Origin: Inquilinus limosus DSM 16000
GTDB lineage: Bacteria > Pseudomonadota > Alphaproteobacteria > DSM-16000 > Inquilinaceae
Assembly (NCBI RefSeq): GCF_000423185.1
Contig: NZ_AUHM01000005.1
Coordinates: 62,001 to 126,000, forward strand
Length of the DNA: 64,000 bases
Direction: 5' to 3'
The notes under the pieces were generated by a model. The model was not told the origin of the DNA. It searched no databases and was given only the letters and a program-made list of their open reading frames with translations. Made by a program: the position numbers and the translations under genes. Each line of letters begins with the position of its first letter. Position 1 is the first letter of the stretch. This document shows positions 39,910 through 51,844 of this stretch, one piece after another.

Positions 39910-41961
39910 ATGGCTTGGCGCATTGGCGTGGATTCCGGCGGGACGTTCACCGACGTCTGCCTGTTCGACGACGCGAGCGGGCGGCTCGACGTCTGGAAGG
40001 TCTCCTCGACCCCGGACGACCCGTCGCGCGGCATCGTCCAGGGGGTGGAGGAGGGGGCGGCCCGGGTCGGCGCCGAGCCCGGCGAGATCGGCTATTTCGG
40101 CCACGGCACCACGGTCGGCACCAACGCGCTGATCCAGCATCGCGGCGTGCGCACCGGGCTGCTGACCACCGACGGCTTCCGCGACCTCTTGGAGATCGGC
40201 CGGCAGAAGCGCCCGGACCTCTACGACCTGCAGGCCGATAAGCCGGAGACGCTGGTCAGCCGCGACCTGCGCATCGACATTCCGGAGCGCATCCGCCACG
40301 ACGGCTCGGTCGAAACCCCGCTGGACGAGACGGCGCTGCGCCGGGCGGTGCGCGACCTGCGCGCGGCCGGGGTCGAGGCGGTGGCGGTCAGCTTCCTCTA
40401 CGGCTTCGTCCGCAGCGAGCACGAGGAGGCGGCGCTGCGCATCCTGGCCGAGGAGTTCCCCGAGGCCTTCGCCTGCGCCTCGCACGGCGTGGCGCCGGAG
40501 TTCCGCGAGTACGAGCGGGTCTCGACCACCGTGGTGAACGCCTATCTCGGCCCGGTGATGCGCGGCTATATCGAGCGGCTGGGCAAGCGGCTGGCGGAGA
40601 TCGGGGTCAAGGCCGCGCCGCGGCTGACCCAGTCGAACGGCGGCGTCATCAGCTTCGAGACGGCGGCGCGGCTGCCGGTGCGGACCGTCCTGTCCGGCCC
40701 CAGCACCGGCGTGGTCGCGGCCCAGGCGATCGGGGCGGTCGCCGGCTTCCCCGACCTGATCACCTTCGACATGGGCGGCACCAGCACCGATGTCGCGCTC
40801 TTGGCCGGCGGGCAGTGCCGCCTGGCCGGCGAGGCGGTGGTGCACGGCTACCCGATCAAGGCGCCGATGCTGGACATCCACACGGTCGGGGCGGGGGGCG
40901 GCTCGATCGCCTATGTCGACAGCGGCGGGCTGCTCAAGGTCGGGCCGCGCAGCGCCGGGGCCTATCCGGGGCCGGTCTGCTACGGCCACGGCAATGACGA
41001 GCCGGCGGTGACCGACGCCAATGTCGTGCTGCAGACGCTGAACCCGGTGTCGCTCCTGGGCGGCCGCATGGCGGTGCGCCGCGACCTGGCGGAGGCCGCG
41101 ATCGGCCGGCTGGCGCAGCGGCTCGGCCTCGGGCTGATGGAGACGGCGCAGGGCATCCTGACCGTGGTCACCGCCAACATGGCCAAGGCGATCCGCGTCA
41201 TCAGCGTGCAGCGCGGCCACGACCCGCGCGACTACACGCTGATGGCCTTCGGCGGCGCCGGCCCGCTGCACGCCGCCCGCCTGGCCAAGGAGCTCGACAT
41301 CGGCCGCATCCTGGTGCCGCAGACGCCGGGCATCCTCTGCGCCATGGGTCTGCTGCTGACCGATCTGCGCGCCGATTTCGCCGCCACCCGCCTGACCACG
41401 CTGGATGCGGCGGCGCTGCCCGCGGTCGAGGCCGCCTTCGACGGGCTGCTGGCACGGGCCGAGGATTGGTTCGCGCAGGAGGAGGTGCCGCAGGGCGCCC
41501 GGCGGGTCACCCGCACCGTCGACATGCGCTATGCCGGCCAGAACTACGAGCTGCCGGTGGCGCTGCCTGACGGGCCGGTCGGGCCGGCGACGCTGGAGGC
41601 CCTGGCCGCCGGCTTCGCCCGGGCGCATGAGCGGCAATACGGCTTCGTTGCCGCCGGCGAGCCGGTGCAGCTGGTCACCTTTCGGGTCGAGGCCGCGGGC
41701 GTCGTCACGAAGGCCGCCTTCCAGCCGCAGCCCGATGCCGGGCCGGAGGCAGGCCACGCCGTCATCGGTTCGCGCGAGGTCTGGCTGCCGGAGGCGGGGG
41801 GCTGGGTCTCCTGCCCGGTCTATGACCGCGCCCAGCTCAAGCCCGGCAACCGCATCGCCGGCCCGGCCGTGGTCGAGCAGATGGACAGCACCACCGTCAT
41901 CCTTCCGGGCATGACGGCCCATGTCGAACCCTATCTCAACCTGGTCCTGGAGGTCCGATGA
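39910..41961 (+). CDS. hyuA: Hydantoinase/oxoprolinase subunit A (HyuA)
   Basis: A 683-residue ATP-dependent amidohydrolase subunit. The N-terminal hydant_A_N domain starts WRIGVDSGGTFTDVCLFD with a GHGTTVGTNALIQHRG motif; the central actin-like ATPase has LITFDMGGTSTDVALL and MLDIHTVGAGGGSIAYVD; the C-terminal part has FGGAGPLHAARLAKEL and a QMDSTTVILPG end. With HyuB it opens hydantoins, N-methylhydantoin or 5-oxoproline using ATP; acetone carboxylases are a related group. The length fits N-methylhydantoinase A. The ATG follows the FAD gene by 48 bp, and the stop overlaps HyuB by 4 bases. Confidence 0.88.
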   Translation: MAWRIGVDSGGTFTDVCLFDDASGRLDVWKVSSTPDDPSRGIVQGVEEGAARVGAEPGEIGYFGHGTTVGTNALIQHRGVRTGLLTTDGFRDLLEIGRQKRPDLYDLQADKPETLVSRDLRIDIPERIRHDGSVETPLDETALRRAVRDLRAAGVEAVAVSFLYGFVRSEHEEAALRILAEEFPEAFACASHGVAPEFREYERVSTTVVNAYLGPVMRGYIERLGKRLAEIGVKAAPRLTQSNGGVISFETAARLPVRTVLSGPSTGVVAAQAIGAVAGFPDLITFDMGGTSTDVALLAGGQCRLAGEAVVHGYPIKAPMLDIHTVGAGGGSIAYVDSGGLLKVGPRSAGAYPGPVCYGHGNDEPAVTDANVVLQTLNPVSLLGGRMAVRRDLAEAAIGRLAQRLGLGLMETAQGILTVVTANMAKAIRVISVQRGHDPRDYTLMAFGGAGPLHAARLAKELDIGRILVPQTPGILCAMGLLLTDLRADFAATRLTTLDAAALPAVEAAFDGLLARAEDWFAQEEVPQGARRVTRTVDMRYAGQNYELPVALPDGPVGPATLEALAAGFARAHERQYGFVAAGEPVQLVTFRVEAAGVVTKAAFQPQPDAGPEAGHAVIGSREVWLPEAGGWVSCPVYDRAQLKPGNRIAGPAVVEQMDSTTVILPGMTAHVEPYLNLVLEVR

Positions 41962-43613
41962 GCGTCGCCGTCCCGCAGCGCAGCGAGGCCGCGCTCGACC
42001 CGATCACGGTCGAGGTCATCGGCAGCGCCTTCGCCTCGATCGCGGAGGAGATGGGGGAGGCGCTGGTCCGGGCCAGCTACTCGACCAACATCAAGGAGCG
42101 GCGCGACTGCTCCACCGCCCTGTTCGACCTGGCCGGCAACACCCTGTGCCAGGCCGAGCACATCCCGATGCATCTCGGCAGCTTCATCGGGATCATCCCG
42201 CACATCATGAAGCGCCACCCCCTCGACCGGATGCGGCCTGGCGACGTGTTCATCGGCAACGACGCCTATGAGGGCGGCGGCACCCACCTGCCCGACATCG
42301 TGCTGGCCGAGCCGATCTTCGTCGACGGGCGAATGGTGGCCTGGGCGGTCAACACCGCCCATCACGCCGATTTCGCCGACCGCGGCCACGCCCATATCTA
42401 CCAGGAGGGGATCCGGATCCCGCCGATCCGCCTGTACCGTGCCGGCGAGCTGCAGGCCGATGTGCAGGAGCTGGTGCTGCTGAACTGCCAGGTCCCGCGC
42501 GAGCGGCTGTCCGACCTCAGGGCGCAGATGGCGGCCAACCGCCTCGGCGTGCAGCGGATGACGGCGTTGTGCACCAAATACGGCGTCGACACCGTGCTCG
42601 CGGCCGGCGCCGCGCTGCAGGACTATGCCGAGCGCAAGATGCGCGCCGGCATCGCCGCGATCCCGGACGGCACTTACCGCTTCGCCGATCGTTTCGACAA
42701 TCCGGAGCTGGACGGCGAGCTGGATTTCGCGGTCGAGATCACCGTGGCCGGCGACGAGATGCGGCTGCATTTCGACAGCCCGCCGCAGGTCCGCGGCGGC
42801 CTCAACGTCGTCTACACGGCGCTGCTGTCGACGGTCTATTACGCGGTGAAGACGGTGGTCGACCCGAGCATCCTGCCCAATGCCGGTCTGGCCCGGCCGC
42901 TGACGGTGACGGCGCCCGAGGGCACGGTTCTGAACTGCGTCCATCCGGCGGCGGTGAACGGAAGGGTGGCGACCTGCCAGCGTATCGCCGACCTGATCCA
43001 CGGCGCCCTGGCCCAGGCGGTGCCGGAGCGGCTGACCGCGGCCAGCAACGGCTCCTGCGCGTCGGCCACCTTCATGGGGCGCGACCCGAAGACCGGCGGC
43101 CTCTGGGTCTATCTCGAGACCATCGGCGGCGGCAGCGGCGCCCGGGCCGGCAAGGACGGGCTCGACGGCGTCCATGTCCACATGACCAACACCTCCAACC
43201 TGCCGGCCGAGGCGCTGGAGCTGGAATATCCGCTGACGCTGCTGCGCTACGAGCTGGTCGACGGCTCCGGCGGGCCGGGGACGCGGCGCGGTGGCATGGG
43301 GCTGCGCCGGGTCTACCGGGCCGAGGCCGACTGCCGGGTGCATATCGACGGCTCGCGCCTGCGCTCCGCCCCCTGGGGGCTGGAGGGCGGGCTGCCGGGC
43401 GGCCGCGGCGGCTTTATTTTCGGCCCCGGCGTTGCCCCGTTCGACCACGGCAATGGCGACCTGAAGCGCGGCGACGTGATCGAGATCATCACGCCGGGCG
43501 CCGGCGGTTATGGTCCGCCATCCGGGCGCGCGGCCGAGGCGGTCCGGCGCGATGTCGCCGAAGGACGGATCGACCGGGAGACGGCGCAGAGGGTGTACGG
43601 CGCCGCGCTCTGA
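41958..43613 (+). CDS. hyuB: Hydantoinase/oxoprolinase subunit B (HyuB)
   Basis: A 551-residue subunit of the hydantoinase_B family. Diagnostic segments are DPITVEVIGSAFASIAEEMGEALVRASYSTNIKERRDCS at the start, GDVFIGNDAYEGGGTHLPDI, and the GSGGPGTRRGGMGLRRVYR motif near the end. It forms the active complex with HyuA and has no known function alone. The ATG overlaps the HyuA stop (ATGA), so subunits are made in step. The binding-protein gene of the importer begins 28 bp downstream. Confidence 0.88.
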   Translation: MSVAVPQRSEAALDPITVEVIGSAFASIAEEMGEALVRASYSTNIKERRDCSTALFDLAGNTLCQAEHIPMHLGSFIGIIPHIMKRHPLDRMRPGDVFIGNDAYEGGGTHLPDIVLAEPIFVDGRMVAWAVNTAHHADFADRGHAHIYQEGIRIPPIRLYRAGELQADVQELVLLNCQVPRERLSDLRAQMAANRLGVQRMTALCTKYGVDTVLAAGAALQDYAERKMRAGIAAIPDGTYRFADRFDNPELDGELDFAVEITVAGDEMRLHFDSPPQVRGGLNVVYTALLSTVYYAVKTVVDPSILPNAGLARPLTVTAPEGTVLNCVHPAAVNGRVATCQRIADLIHGALAQAVPERLTAASNGSCASATFMGRDPKTGGLWVYLETIGGGSGARAGKDGLDGVHVHMTNTSNLPAEALELEYPLTLLRYELVDGSGGPGTRRGGMGLRRVYRAEADCRVHIDGSRLRSAPWGLEGGLPGGRGGFIFGPGVAPFDHGNGDLKRGDVIEIITPGAGGYGPPSGRAAEAVRRDVAEGRIDRETAQRVYGAAL

Positions 43614-43641
43614 TCACGACAACAAACAGGGAGAGGCCATC

Positions 43642-45174
43642 ATGATGTTGTCCCGTCGCACATTGCTCTCCACCGGGCTCGCCGCCGGCGCCGTGCTGCC
43701 GGCGCTGCGCCTGCCGGCCTGGGGCCAGGCGCCGTCGGACACGCTGCGCTTCGGCCTCTCCAGCTATCCGCCGAACCTGCAGCCCTGGGTCAATTCCGGC
43801 GGCGCCGCCGGCTCGGTCTCGGCGCTGCTGCATCGCGGCCTCCTGTCCTATGCCGCCGATGGCAGCCTGCAGGGCGAGCTCGCCGAAAGCTGGCAGCCGG
43901 ACGGCGACAAGGCCTGGGTGTTCCGCCTGCGTGAAGCCTTCTTCCACAACGGCGCCCCGGTCACCGCCGCCGATATCCAGTGGAACATCGAGCAGATCGC
44001 CGCCGAGAAATCGACCGCCTATCTGCGCACCCAGCTGCAGGGGGTGGAGCGGGTCGAGACGCCGGACGACCGCACCGTGCGTCTGATCATGAAGCAGCCG
44101 ACGGTCTGCGTGCCGCACTGGTTCGCCAACTACTACATGCCGATGGTGGCCAAGGAGTCGACCGCCGACGACCCGCTCGGCATCGGCGCCGGGCCCTTCG
44201 TGCTGCAGGCGCAGGACCGCGGCGTCTCGCTCGACCTCGCCGCCTTCGACAAATACTACAAGCCCGGCCTGCCGAAGCTGAAGGCGGTCAAGATCATCGC
44301 CTATCCCGACGAGAACCTGCGGGTGGCGGCGCTGCAGGCCGGCGATGTCGACCTGATCGACTACGTCCCCTGGCAGTCGATGCAGTCGATCGAGGCCGAC
44401 CAGAACCTGAAGCTCGACAATCAGCTCGGCCCCTTCATGTATCTCACCTTCAACGGCCGTACCGGCCCCTTCGCCGATCCGCGCATCCGCAAGGCGGTGG
44501 CGCTCGGCATCCGGCGCGAGGAGATCGTGCAGGCCGCCTTCTTCGGCCGCGGCGCGCCGCTGGAGGGCCTGCCCTTTCCGCCGGAGACGCCCTTCTACGA
44601 CGAGGCCGCGGCGCATGGCTGGCGCTACGACAAGGAGAAGGCCAAGGCCCTCCTGGCCGAGGCCGGCGTGGCCGACGGCTTCTCCTGCAAGCTCCTCTCC
44701 ACCGCCCAGTACGGCATGCACAAGAGCACGGCCGAGGTGATCCAGCAGAATCTGGCCGAGCTCGGCATCCAGGTGGAGCTCAACATGCCGGACTGGCCGA
44801 CCCGGGTCAGCCTGGGCAATCGCGGCCAGTACGAGTTCGCGGTGATGGGCACGGCGATGGAGAGCCCGGATCCCGAAAGCCTGTCCTCCTTCGTAGATTC
44901 CTCGCTGTCGCCGTCCTACATCCGCAGCACCGGCATCACCGTGCCCGGGCTGAACGAGCTGCTGGCGGCTGGGCGGGGCGAGTTCGACGTGGCCAAGCGC
45001 AAGGAGATCTACGCCAAGGCCGACCAGCTGGTGCTCGACCACGCGCCGATGGTGACGCTGGCGTACCGGGCGCAGGGCTTCGCCATGCGCAAGGCCCTGC
45101 AGGGCTTCCGCAACCTGCCGGGCGGCCTCAGCTTCTATTCCGCGAGCACGCTGGACCAGTCCTCCTTCGCCTGA
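43642..45174 (+). CDS. Family 5 solute-binding protein of the hydantoinase-linked importer, Tat-type signal
   Basis: A 510-residue periplasmic protein with a twin-arginine-like leader (LSRRTLLSTGLAAGAVLPAL, cleavage near AWGQA at about 30). The mature region has the family 5 signature FFHNGAPVTAADIQWNIEQIA and a DPRIRKAVALGIRREEIV segment. The Tat leader is unusual for DppA-like proteins but common in Alphaproteobacteria. GGGAGAGG precedes the ATG pair at 43642/43645. Because it is transcribed with HyuAB and the FAD enzyme, a cyclic amide or N-methylated amino acid derivative is the probable ligand (inference). Confidence 0.86.
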   Translation: MMLSRRTLLSTGLAAGAVLPALRLPAWGQAPSDTLRFGLSSYPPNLQPWVNSGGAAGSVSALLHRGLLSYAADGSLQGELAESWQPDGDKAWVFRLREAFFHNGAPVTAADIQWNIEQIAAEKSTAYLRTQLQGVERVETPDDRTVRLIMKQPTVCVPHWFANYYMPMVAKESTADDPLGIGAGPFVLQAQDRGVSLDLAAFDKYYKPGLPKLKAVKIIAYPDENLRVAALQAGDVDLIDYVPWQSMQSIEADQNLKLDNQLGPFMYLTFNGRTGPFADPRIRKAVALGIRREEIVQAAFFGRGAPLEGLPFPPETPFYDEAAAHGWRYDKEKAKALLAEAGVADGFSCKLLSTAQYGMHKSTAEVIQQNLAELGIQVELNMPDWPTRVSLGNRGQYEFAVMGTAMESPDPESLSSFVDSSLSPSYIRSTGITVPGLNELLAAGRGEFDVAKRKEIYAKADQLVLDHAPMVTLAYRAQGFAMRKALQGFRNLPGGLSFYSASTLDQSSFA

Positions 45175-45185
45175 GGGAGGCGACC

Positions 45186-46136
45186 ATGCTGTGGTTCCTC
45201 AAGCGCCTCGCCGTCTCCGCCCTGTTGGTCTGGCTGGTCGCCAGCATCGTCTTCCTGGCGATCCATCTGGTGCCGGGCGACCCGGCCGAGACCCTGCTGT
45301 CCCAGGGCGGCGTCGCGCCCGACCCGGCGATCGTCGAGGATCTGCGCCGGCAGCTCGGCCTCGACCGGCCGGTCCTGGCGCAATACGCCCACAGCCTGTG
45401 GGGCCTGCTGCAGGGCGATCTCGGCGTGTCGATGCTCGACGGCAGCCCGGTGGCGCGCGAGATCGGGCGCCGGCTGCCGCGCACGCTGGAACTGATCGGC
45501 GTCGCCGCGCTAATCAGCCTGCTGATCGGCATCCCCGCCGGCACGTTCGCGGCCGTGCGCGCCGGCGGCTGGTTCGACCGCATCGCCTCCGGCCTGTCCG
45601 GCTTCGCCCAGGCGGTGCCGGTCTTCGTCATCGGCACGCTGCTGGTCATGGTCTTCGCCCAGCAGCTGCGCCTGGTGCCGGCAGGCGGCTACATCCCCTT
45701 CGCGCAGAACCCGGCGCAGCACCTGATCCTGCTGCTGATGCCGGCCGGCACCATCGCGGTCGGGCTGGCGGCGATCGTCTTCCGCGTCACCCGCGCCGCG
45801 GCGCTGGAGGTGATGCCGCAGGACTTCGTCCGCACCGCCATGGCCAAGGGCGTGACCCGCCGGCAGGTGCTGACCCACCACGTCGTCCGCAACGCGCTGA
45901 TGCCGGTGGTGACGGTGGTGGCGCTGCATCTCGGCAGCCTCCTGGGCGGCACCGTGCTGGTCGAATACGTCTTCAACTGGCCCGGTCTGTCGGGGCTGCT
46001 GGTCGGGGCGGTCAACGCCCGCGACTATCCGATCGTCGTCGGCGTCGTGCTGGTGATCTCGATCCTGTTCGTCGGGCTGAACCTCGCGGTCGACGTCCTC
46101 TACGCAGTCCTCGATCCGCGCGTGCGCCGGGCATGA
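45186..46136 (+). CDS. Oligopeptide-type ABC importer permease (DppB-like)
   Basis: A 316-residue inner-membrane protein that begins MLWFLKRLAVSALLVWLVAS, with VPGDP at the end of the first helix. The coupling loop is DFVRTAMAKGVTRRQVLTHHVVRNA, followed by VEYVFNWPGLSGLLVGAVNARDYPIV, the DppB signature. GGGAGGCG precedes the start, 11 bp after the binding-protein stop. Its stop overlaps the permease-ATPase fusion gene. Confidence 0.88.
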   Translation: MLWFLKRLAVSALLVWLVASIVFLAIHLVPGDPAETLLSQGGVAPDPAIVEDLRRQLGLDRPVLAQYAHSLWGLLQGDLGVSMLDGSPVAREIGRRLPRTLELIGVAALISLLIGIPAGTFAAVRAGGWFDRIASGLSGFAQAVPVFVIGTLLVMVFAQQLRLVPAGGYIPFAQNPAQHLILLLMPAGTIAVGLAAIVFRVTRAAALEVMPQDFVRTAMAKGVTRRQVLTHHVVRNALMPVVTVVALHLGSLLGGTVLVEYVFNWPGLSGLLVGAVNARDYPIVVGVVLVISILFVGLNLAVDVLYAVLDPRVRRA

Positions 46137-47925
46137 GACGGGTTCCCTGGATCGCGGCCGGGGCGACCGCCGGCCTTCTCCTGATCGCCGCGGCGGCGCC
46201 GCTGCTCGGTCTCGCCGACCCGCTGGCGATGGAGATGAAGAGCCGCTTCGCCGGGCCGTCGGCCGCCCATCTGCTGGGCCAGGACGAATACGGCCGCGAC
46301 GTCCTCTCCCGCCTGGTCTGGGGGCTCCGGACCTCGCTCTTCGTCGGCCTCGCCGCCGCCGCCCTGGCCGGGGTCCTCGGCACCGCGCTCGGCATCCTCG
46401 GCGGCTATCTCCGCGGCGTGGCGGAGGTGCTGGCGATCCGCTCGATGGACGTGGTGCTGTGCTTCCCGCCGCTGCTCCTCGCCCTCCTGGTGGTGACGCT
46501 GCTCGGCCCCGGGGTGCTGACCCTGATCCCGGTGCTGGCCCTGGTCTATCTGCCGGCTTTCACCCGGGTGACCTATGCCGGGGTGCTCTCCGCCCGGTCG
46601 CAGGACTATGTCGAGGCGATGCGGGCCCAGGGGGCGGGCGGGCTCGAGATCATGACACGCACCATCCTGCCGAACGTCGCCGGGCCGATCCTGGTCCAGT
46701 TCAGCCTCGCCACCGCCTTGGCCGTGGTGCTGGAATCCGGCCTGTCCTTCCTCGGCCTCGGTGTGGTGCCGCCGGCGCCGTCGCTCGGGGTGATGATCGG
46801 CGGCGCCCGCGCCACCATGGCCCAGGCGCCGCTGCTGCTGCTGTGGCCCTGCATCGCGCTGGTCCTCACCATCCTGGTGCTCAACGCCTTGTGCGACGGG
46901 CTGCGCGACTTCCTCGACCCGAAGACCCTGGTGCGCCGGCCGTTCCGGCGCCAGCGCACTGTTGCCGGTCCGGCGGAGGCCGCGGCGGCAGACGACGCGG
47001 TGCTCGACCTGGACCGTCTGTCGATCCAGATCGACACCCCGCAGCCGATCCCGGCGGTTCGCGACGTGTCCCTGCGCATCCGCCCCGGCGAGACCGTGGC
47101 GGTGGTGGGCGAGAGCGGCTCCGGCAAGTCGCTGACCAGCCTGGCGGTGATGGGGCTGCTGCCGCCGGTGGCGCAGATCGGCGGCGGCGCGGTGCGGCTG
47201 CAGGGGGCGGACCTGCTGCGGCTCGATGCGGAGGCCGTGCGGCAGCGCCGGGGCCGCAGCATGGCAATGGTGTTCCAGGACCCGGCGTCGAGCCTGAACC
47301 CGGTGCACCGTGTCGGCGACCAGATCGCCGAGGCGATCCGCGCCCATCGCGCGATCTCCGGCGCCGCCGCCTGGAGCGAGGCCGTGGCCCTGCTGCGCCG
47401 CGTCGGCATCCCCGACCCGGAGCGGCGGGCGCGGTCCTTCCCGCACGAGCTGTCGGGCGGCATGCGGCAGCGGGTGATGATCGCGATCGCCATCGCCAAC
47501 GATCCCGCTCTGCTGATCGCCGACGAGCCGACCACGGCGCTCGACGTCACCATTCAGGCGCAGATCCTCGACCTTCTGGCCGAGCTGCGGCAGCAGAGCG
47601 GCATGGCCCTCCTGTTCGTCACCCACAGCCTGCCGGTGGTGTCCGAGATCGCCGACCGGGTGGTGGTGATGTATGCCGGCGAGGTGGTGGAGGAGGGGCG
47701 GACCGGTGACGTCTTCGGCGCCCCGCTGCACCCCTACACCGCGGCCCTCCTGGCCAGCGCGCCGCGCGAGGACGGGCCGCCGCCGCAGGGCATCCCCGGC
47801 GTGGTGCCGGCGCCGGACGCGCTGCCGCCCGGCTGCGTCTTCGCCCAGCGCTGTCCGATGCGCGCCGGCGCCTGCGAGGCGGCGCGGCCGCATCTCGTCG
47901 AACCCACGGCGGACCGGAGGACGCG

Positions 47926-47950
<25 letters not shown>
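46133..47950 (+). CDS. Fused DppC-type permease and DppD-type ATPase
   Basis: One 605-residue frame with no internal stop combines two importer subunits. Residues 1 to about 265 are a DppC-type permease (GQDEYGRDVLSRLVWG motif, coupling loop DYVEAMRAQGAGGLEIMTRTILPN). A short Arg/Ala-rich linker at about 265-290 leads to an ATPase with Walker [10 protein letters not shown], signature LSGGMRQR, Walker [13 protein letters not shown]-switch VTHSLPVV and a PPGCVFAQRCPMRAGAC tail. Permease and ATPase are separate genes in the other two Dpp operons of this window. The junction is in frame and both halves look intact, so this is a real fusion, known from some annotated DppC/D proteins. ATGA overlap upstream. 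Confidence 0.85.
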
Positions 47951-48903
<953 letters not shown>

Positions 48904-48944
48904 CCCGGGAGTTCCTGGGGGATCTGGTGTGTGCTCGAAGGCGG

Positions 48945-49742
<798 letters not shown>

Positions 49743-49749
49743 GGGGCGG

Positions 49750-50829
49750 TCAGCTCCCTGTCTGGTGACGGCGGTCGAGCCAGGAGTGCAGCGCCATCAT
49801 CCCGAGGATGATCGCGCCGATGAAGATGTTGTAGGCGAGGCCGGGCACGCCGATCAGGACGATGCCGTTGCGCATCACCCGCAGGATGAAGATGCCCAGC
49901 ACGGTGCCGAGGATGGTGCCGCGCCCGCCGCTCAGCGCCGTGCCGCCGATCACCACCATGGCGATGACCTCGAGCTCGTAGCCGGTGCCGCTGTTCGGGT
50001 TGGCGGCCGAGGTGCGGATCGAGCTGATCACCCCGGCCAGGGCGGCCATCGTGGCCGACAGCACGAACAGCGCGATCTTGGTGCGGCCGACGCGCACGCC
50101 GCGGGCCCGCGCCGCGCCGGGATTGCCGCCCGAGGCCTGGATCCAGTTGCCGGCCTTGGTCTGGGTCAGCACATAGCCCATCGCCAGCGCGGCGGCGATA
50201 AACCAGAACAGCGACATGTAGATGCGGAAGCCGCCGACGAAGAAGTCGCCGGCCAAGAGCCAGGCCAGCCAGTTGCCGCCGGTGTTCCAGGTCCGCTGCG
50301 GGAAGCCGTCGGTGATGAACAGCGCCGTGCCGCGCACCACCAGCAGCATGCCGAGCGTCACCAGGAAGGACGGGATCCTCAGCCGGGTCACGAACCAGCC
50401 GTTGACCAGCCCGACCAGGGCGGCGACGGCGATCGCGGCGACGAAGCCGGCCTCCAGCGGCGCGGCGCCGCTGTTGAACAGGGTCCACATCAGCACCGGG
50501 GCGAAGCCGAAGACCGAGCCGACCGAAAGGTCGAACTCGCCGGAGGTCATCAGCAGCGTCATCGCCAGCGCGATCAGGCCGAGCTCGACGGTGAAGGCCA
50601 GGGTGTTGCTGATGTTCTGGGGCGACAGGAATTCCGGGTTGATCGCCCAGAAGGCGGCGAGCTCGACCACCAGCAGGATGAGGGGGCCGAATTCGGGCTT
50701 GGCCACCAGGCGATGGACGATCGACCGGTGGTCGAAGGGCGGGCGGCCCGGGAGCGCCACATCCGCGGCGGCACCGGCCGCCGCGGATGCCTCCGGCGCA
50801 GCGTCACTTGCCGGAGAGGATCTTGTCAT
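49750..50829 (-). CDS. Ribose-type ABC importer permease (RbsC/FrcC-like)
   Basis: A 359-residue inner-membrane protein with 8-10 hydrophobic segments and the BPD_transp_2 pattern: LALAMTLLMTSGEFDLSVGS, RLRIPSFLVTLGMLLVVRGTAL, and a GGTALSGGRGTILGTVLGI loop that contacts the ATPase. A cytoplasmic N-terminal extension of about 50 residues, rich in Ala/Pro, precedes the first helix. The start is uncertain: the ATG at 50829 overlaps the binding-protein gene by 26 bases; a GTG further in is possible. Confidence 0.85.
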   Translation of the reverse strand: MTRSSPASDAAPEASAAAGAAADVALPGRPPFDHRSIVHRLVAKPEFGPLILLVVELAAFWAINPEFLSPQNISNTLAFTVELGLIALAMTLLMTSGEFDLSVGSVFGFAPVLMWTLFNSGAAPLEAGFVAAIAVAALVGLVNGWFVTRLRIPSFLVTLGMLLVVRGTALFITDGFPQRTWNTGGNWLAWLLAGDFFVGGFRIYMSLFWFIAAALAMGYVLTQTKAGNWIQASGGNPGAARARGVRVGRTKIALFVLSATMAALAGVISSIRTSAANPNSGTGYELEVIAMVVIGGTALSGGRGTILGTVLGIFILRVMRNGIVLIGVPGLAYNIFIGAIILGMMALHSWLDRRHQTGS

Positions 50830-51736
50830 AGATCTCGGCCTTGTCCTTCTCGTACAGCGCACCGGTGATGACGTTGAACCCCGGCGGGATGCCGCCGGAC
50901 GCCATCGCCGCCAGCGACAGGGCGACGTAGCTGGTGGCCTGCGGGTCCTGCCATTGCGCCGCGTTGACGTAGCCGGTGAGGACCTCCTGGGTGGTGTCGA
51001 GCGAGTTGCCCCAGCCGACGACCGGGATCTCGCCCGGCTTGACCCCGACCTGGTCGAAGACGCGCTTGATGCTGCCGGTCACCAGGTCGCCCAGGCCGAT
51101 GATGGCCTTGACCTTCGTTCGGTTGGCGGTGAGGTAATCGACCATGCGGCTGATGACCTCGGCCTGGTCCAGCGTGTTGTCGGTCACCTCCCAGGTGATG
51201 CCGAGCGGCTTGAACACGCTGGCGATGCCTTCCTCCTCCTGCACGCCGTAGGTCGCGCCGGGGACCTCGACCGGCAGCCAGACGAAGTCGCCGGACTTAA
51301 CCAGTCCCTTGTCGACCAGGTACTGCGCCCAGTTCCGGCCGAAGGTGACGTTGTCGCCGCCGACATAGGCGTCGAAGCCGGCCGTGGGGTCGGGCGTGTT
51401 GAAATTGATGATCGGGATGCCCGCGGCCTTCGCCTCCTTCACCACCTCGACCAAGCTGCCCGGGTCGGGGCTGGTGGTGACGATGCCGTCCGCCTTGGCG
51501 GAGATCGCCGCGCGAACCGCCTCCTGATGCGACGGCACGTCGCCGTTGTGGAAGGAGGTGTTCACCGTCTGGCCGGTGTCGGCGGCCCATTGCTTGGCGC
51601 CGGCCAGGAAGTAGGTCCAGACCGGATCGGCCGGCGATCCGTGCGAGATCCAGTAATAGGTCTTGGCCTGGGCCGCGGCCGGCGCCGCCAGCGCCAGCAG
51701 GACGCCGCACAGCAGCAGCGACAATCGCCTGAACAT
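50804..51736 (-). CDS. Ribose-type ABC importer solute-binding protein
   Basis: A 310-residue periplasmic protein with a Sec signal peptide (FRRLSLLLCGVLLALAAPAAAQA, cleavage near residue 24). The mature part has the type 1 periplasmic-binding fold: YYWISHGSPADPVWTYFLAGAKQWAAD, a DGIVTTSPDPGSLVEVVKEAKAAGIPIINFNT hinge strand, and VGWGNSLDTTQEVLTGYVNAAQWQDP. It resembles receptors for ribose, fructose, rhamnose or inositol. It lies 108 bp after the PhyH-family gene; that gap shows no hairpin or clear promoter. Confidence 0.86.
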   Translation of the reverse strand: MFRRLSLLLCGVLLALAAPAAAQAKTYYWISHGSPADPVWTYFLAGAKQWAADTGQTVNTSFHNGDVPSHQEAVRAAISAKADGIVTTSPDPGSLVEVVKEAKAAGIPIINFNTPDPTAGFDAYVGGDNVTFGRNWAQYLVDKGLVKSGDFVWLPVEVPGATYGVQEEEGIASVFKPLGITWEVTDNTLDQAEVISRMVDYLTANRTKVKAIIGLGDLVTGSIKRVFDQVGVKPGEIPVVGWGNSLDTTQEVLTGYVNAAQWQDPQATSYVALSLAAMASGGIPPGFNVITGALYEKDKAEIYDKILSGK

Positions 51737-51844
51737 GCGTTCCTCCCCTGTTATCGCCGCCTTCTCGCTATCGACGGGCGGACATGCGTCTAGACTGACA
51801 CAGTTGCGGCCAGCCCGGCGACGAGGATCGCCATGGCTCCGGCC

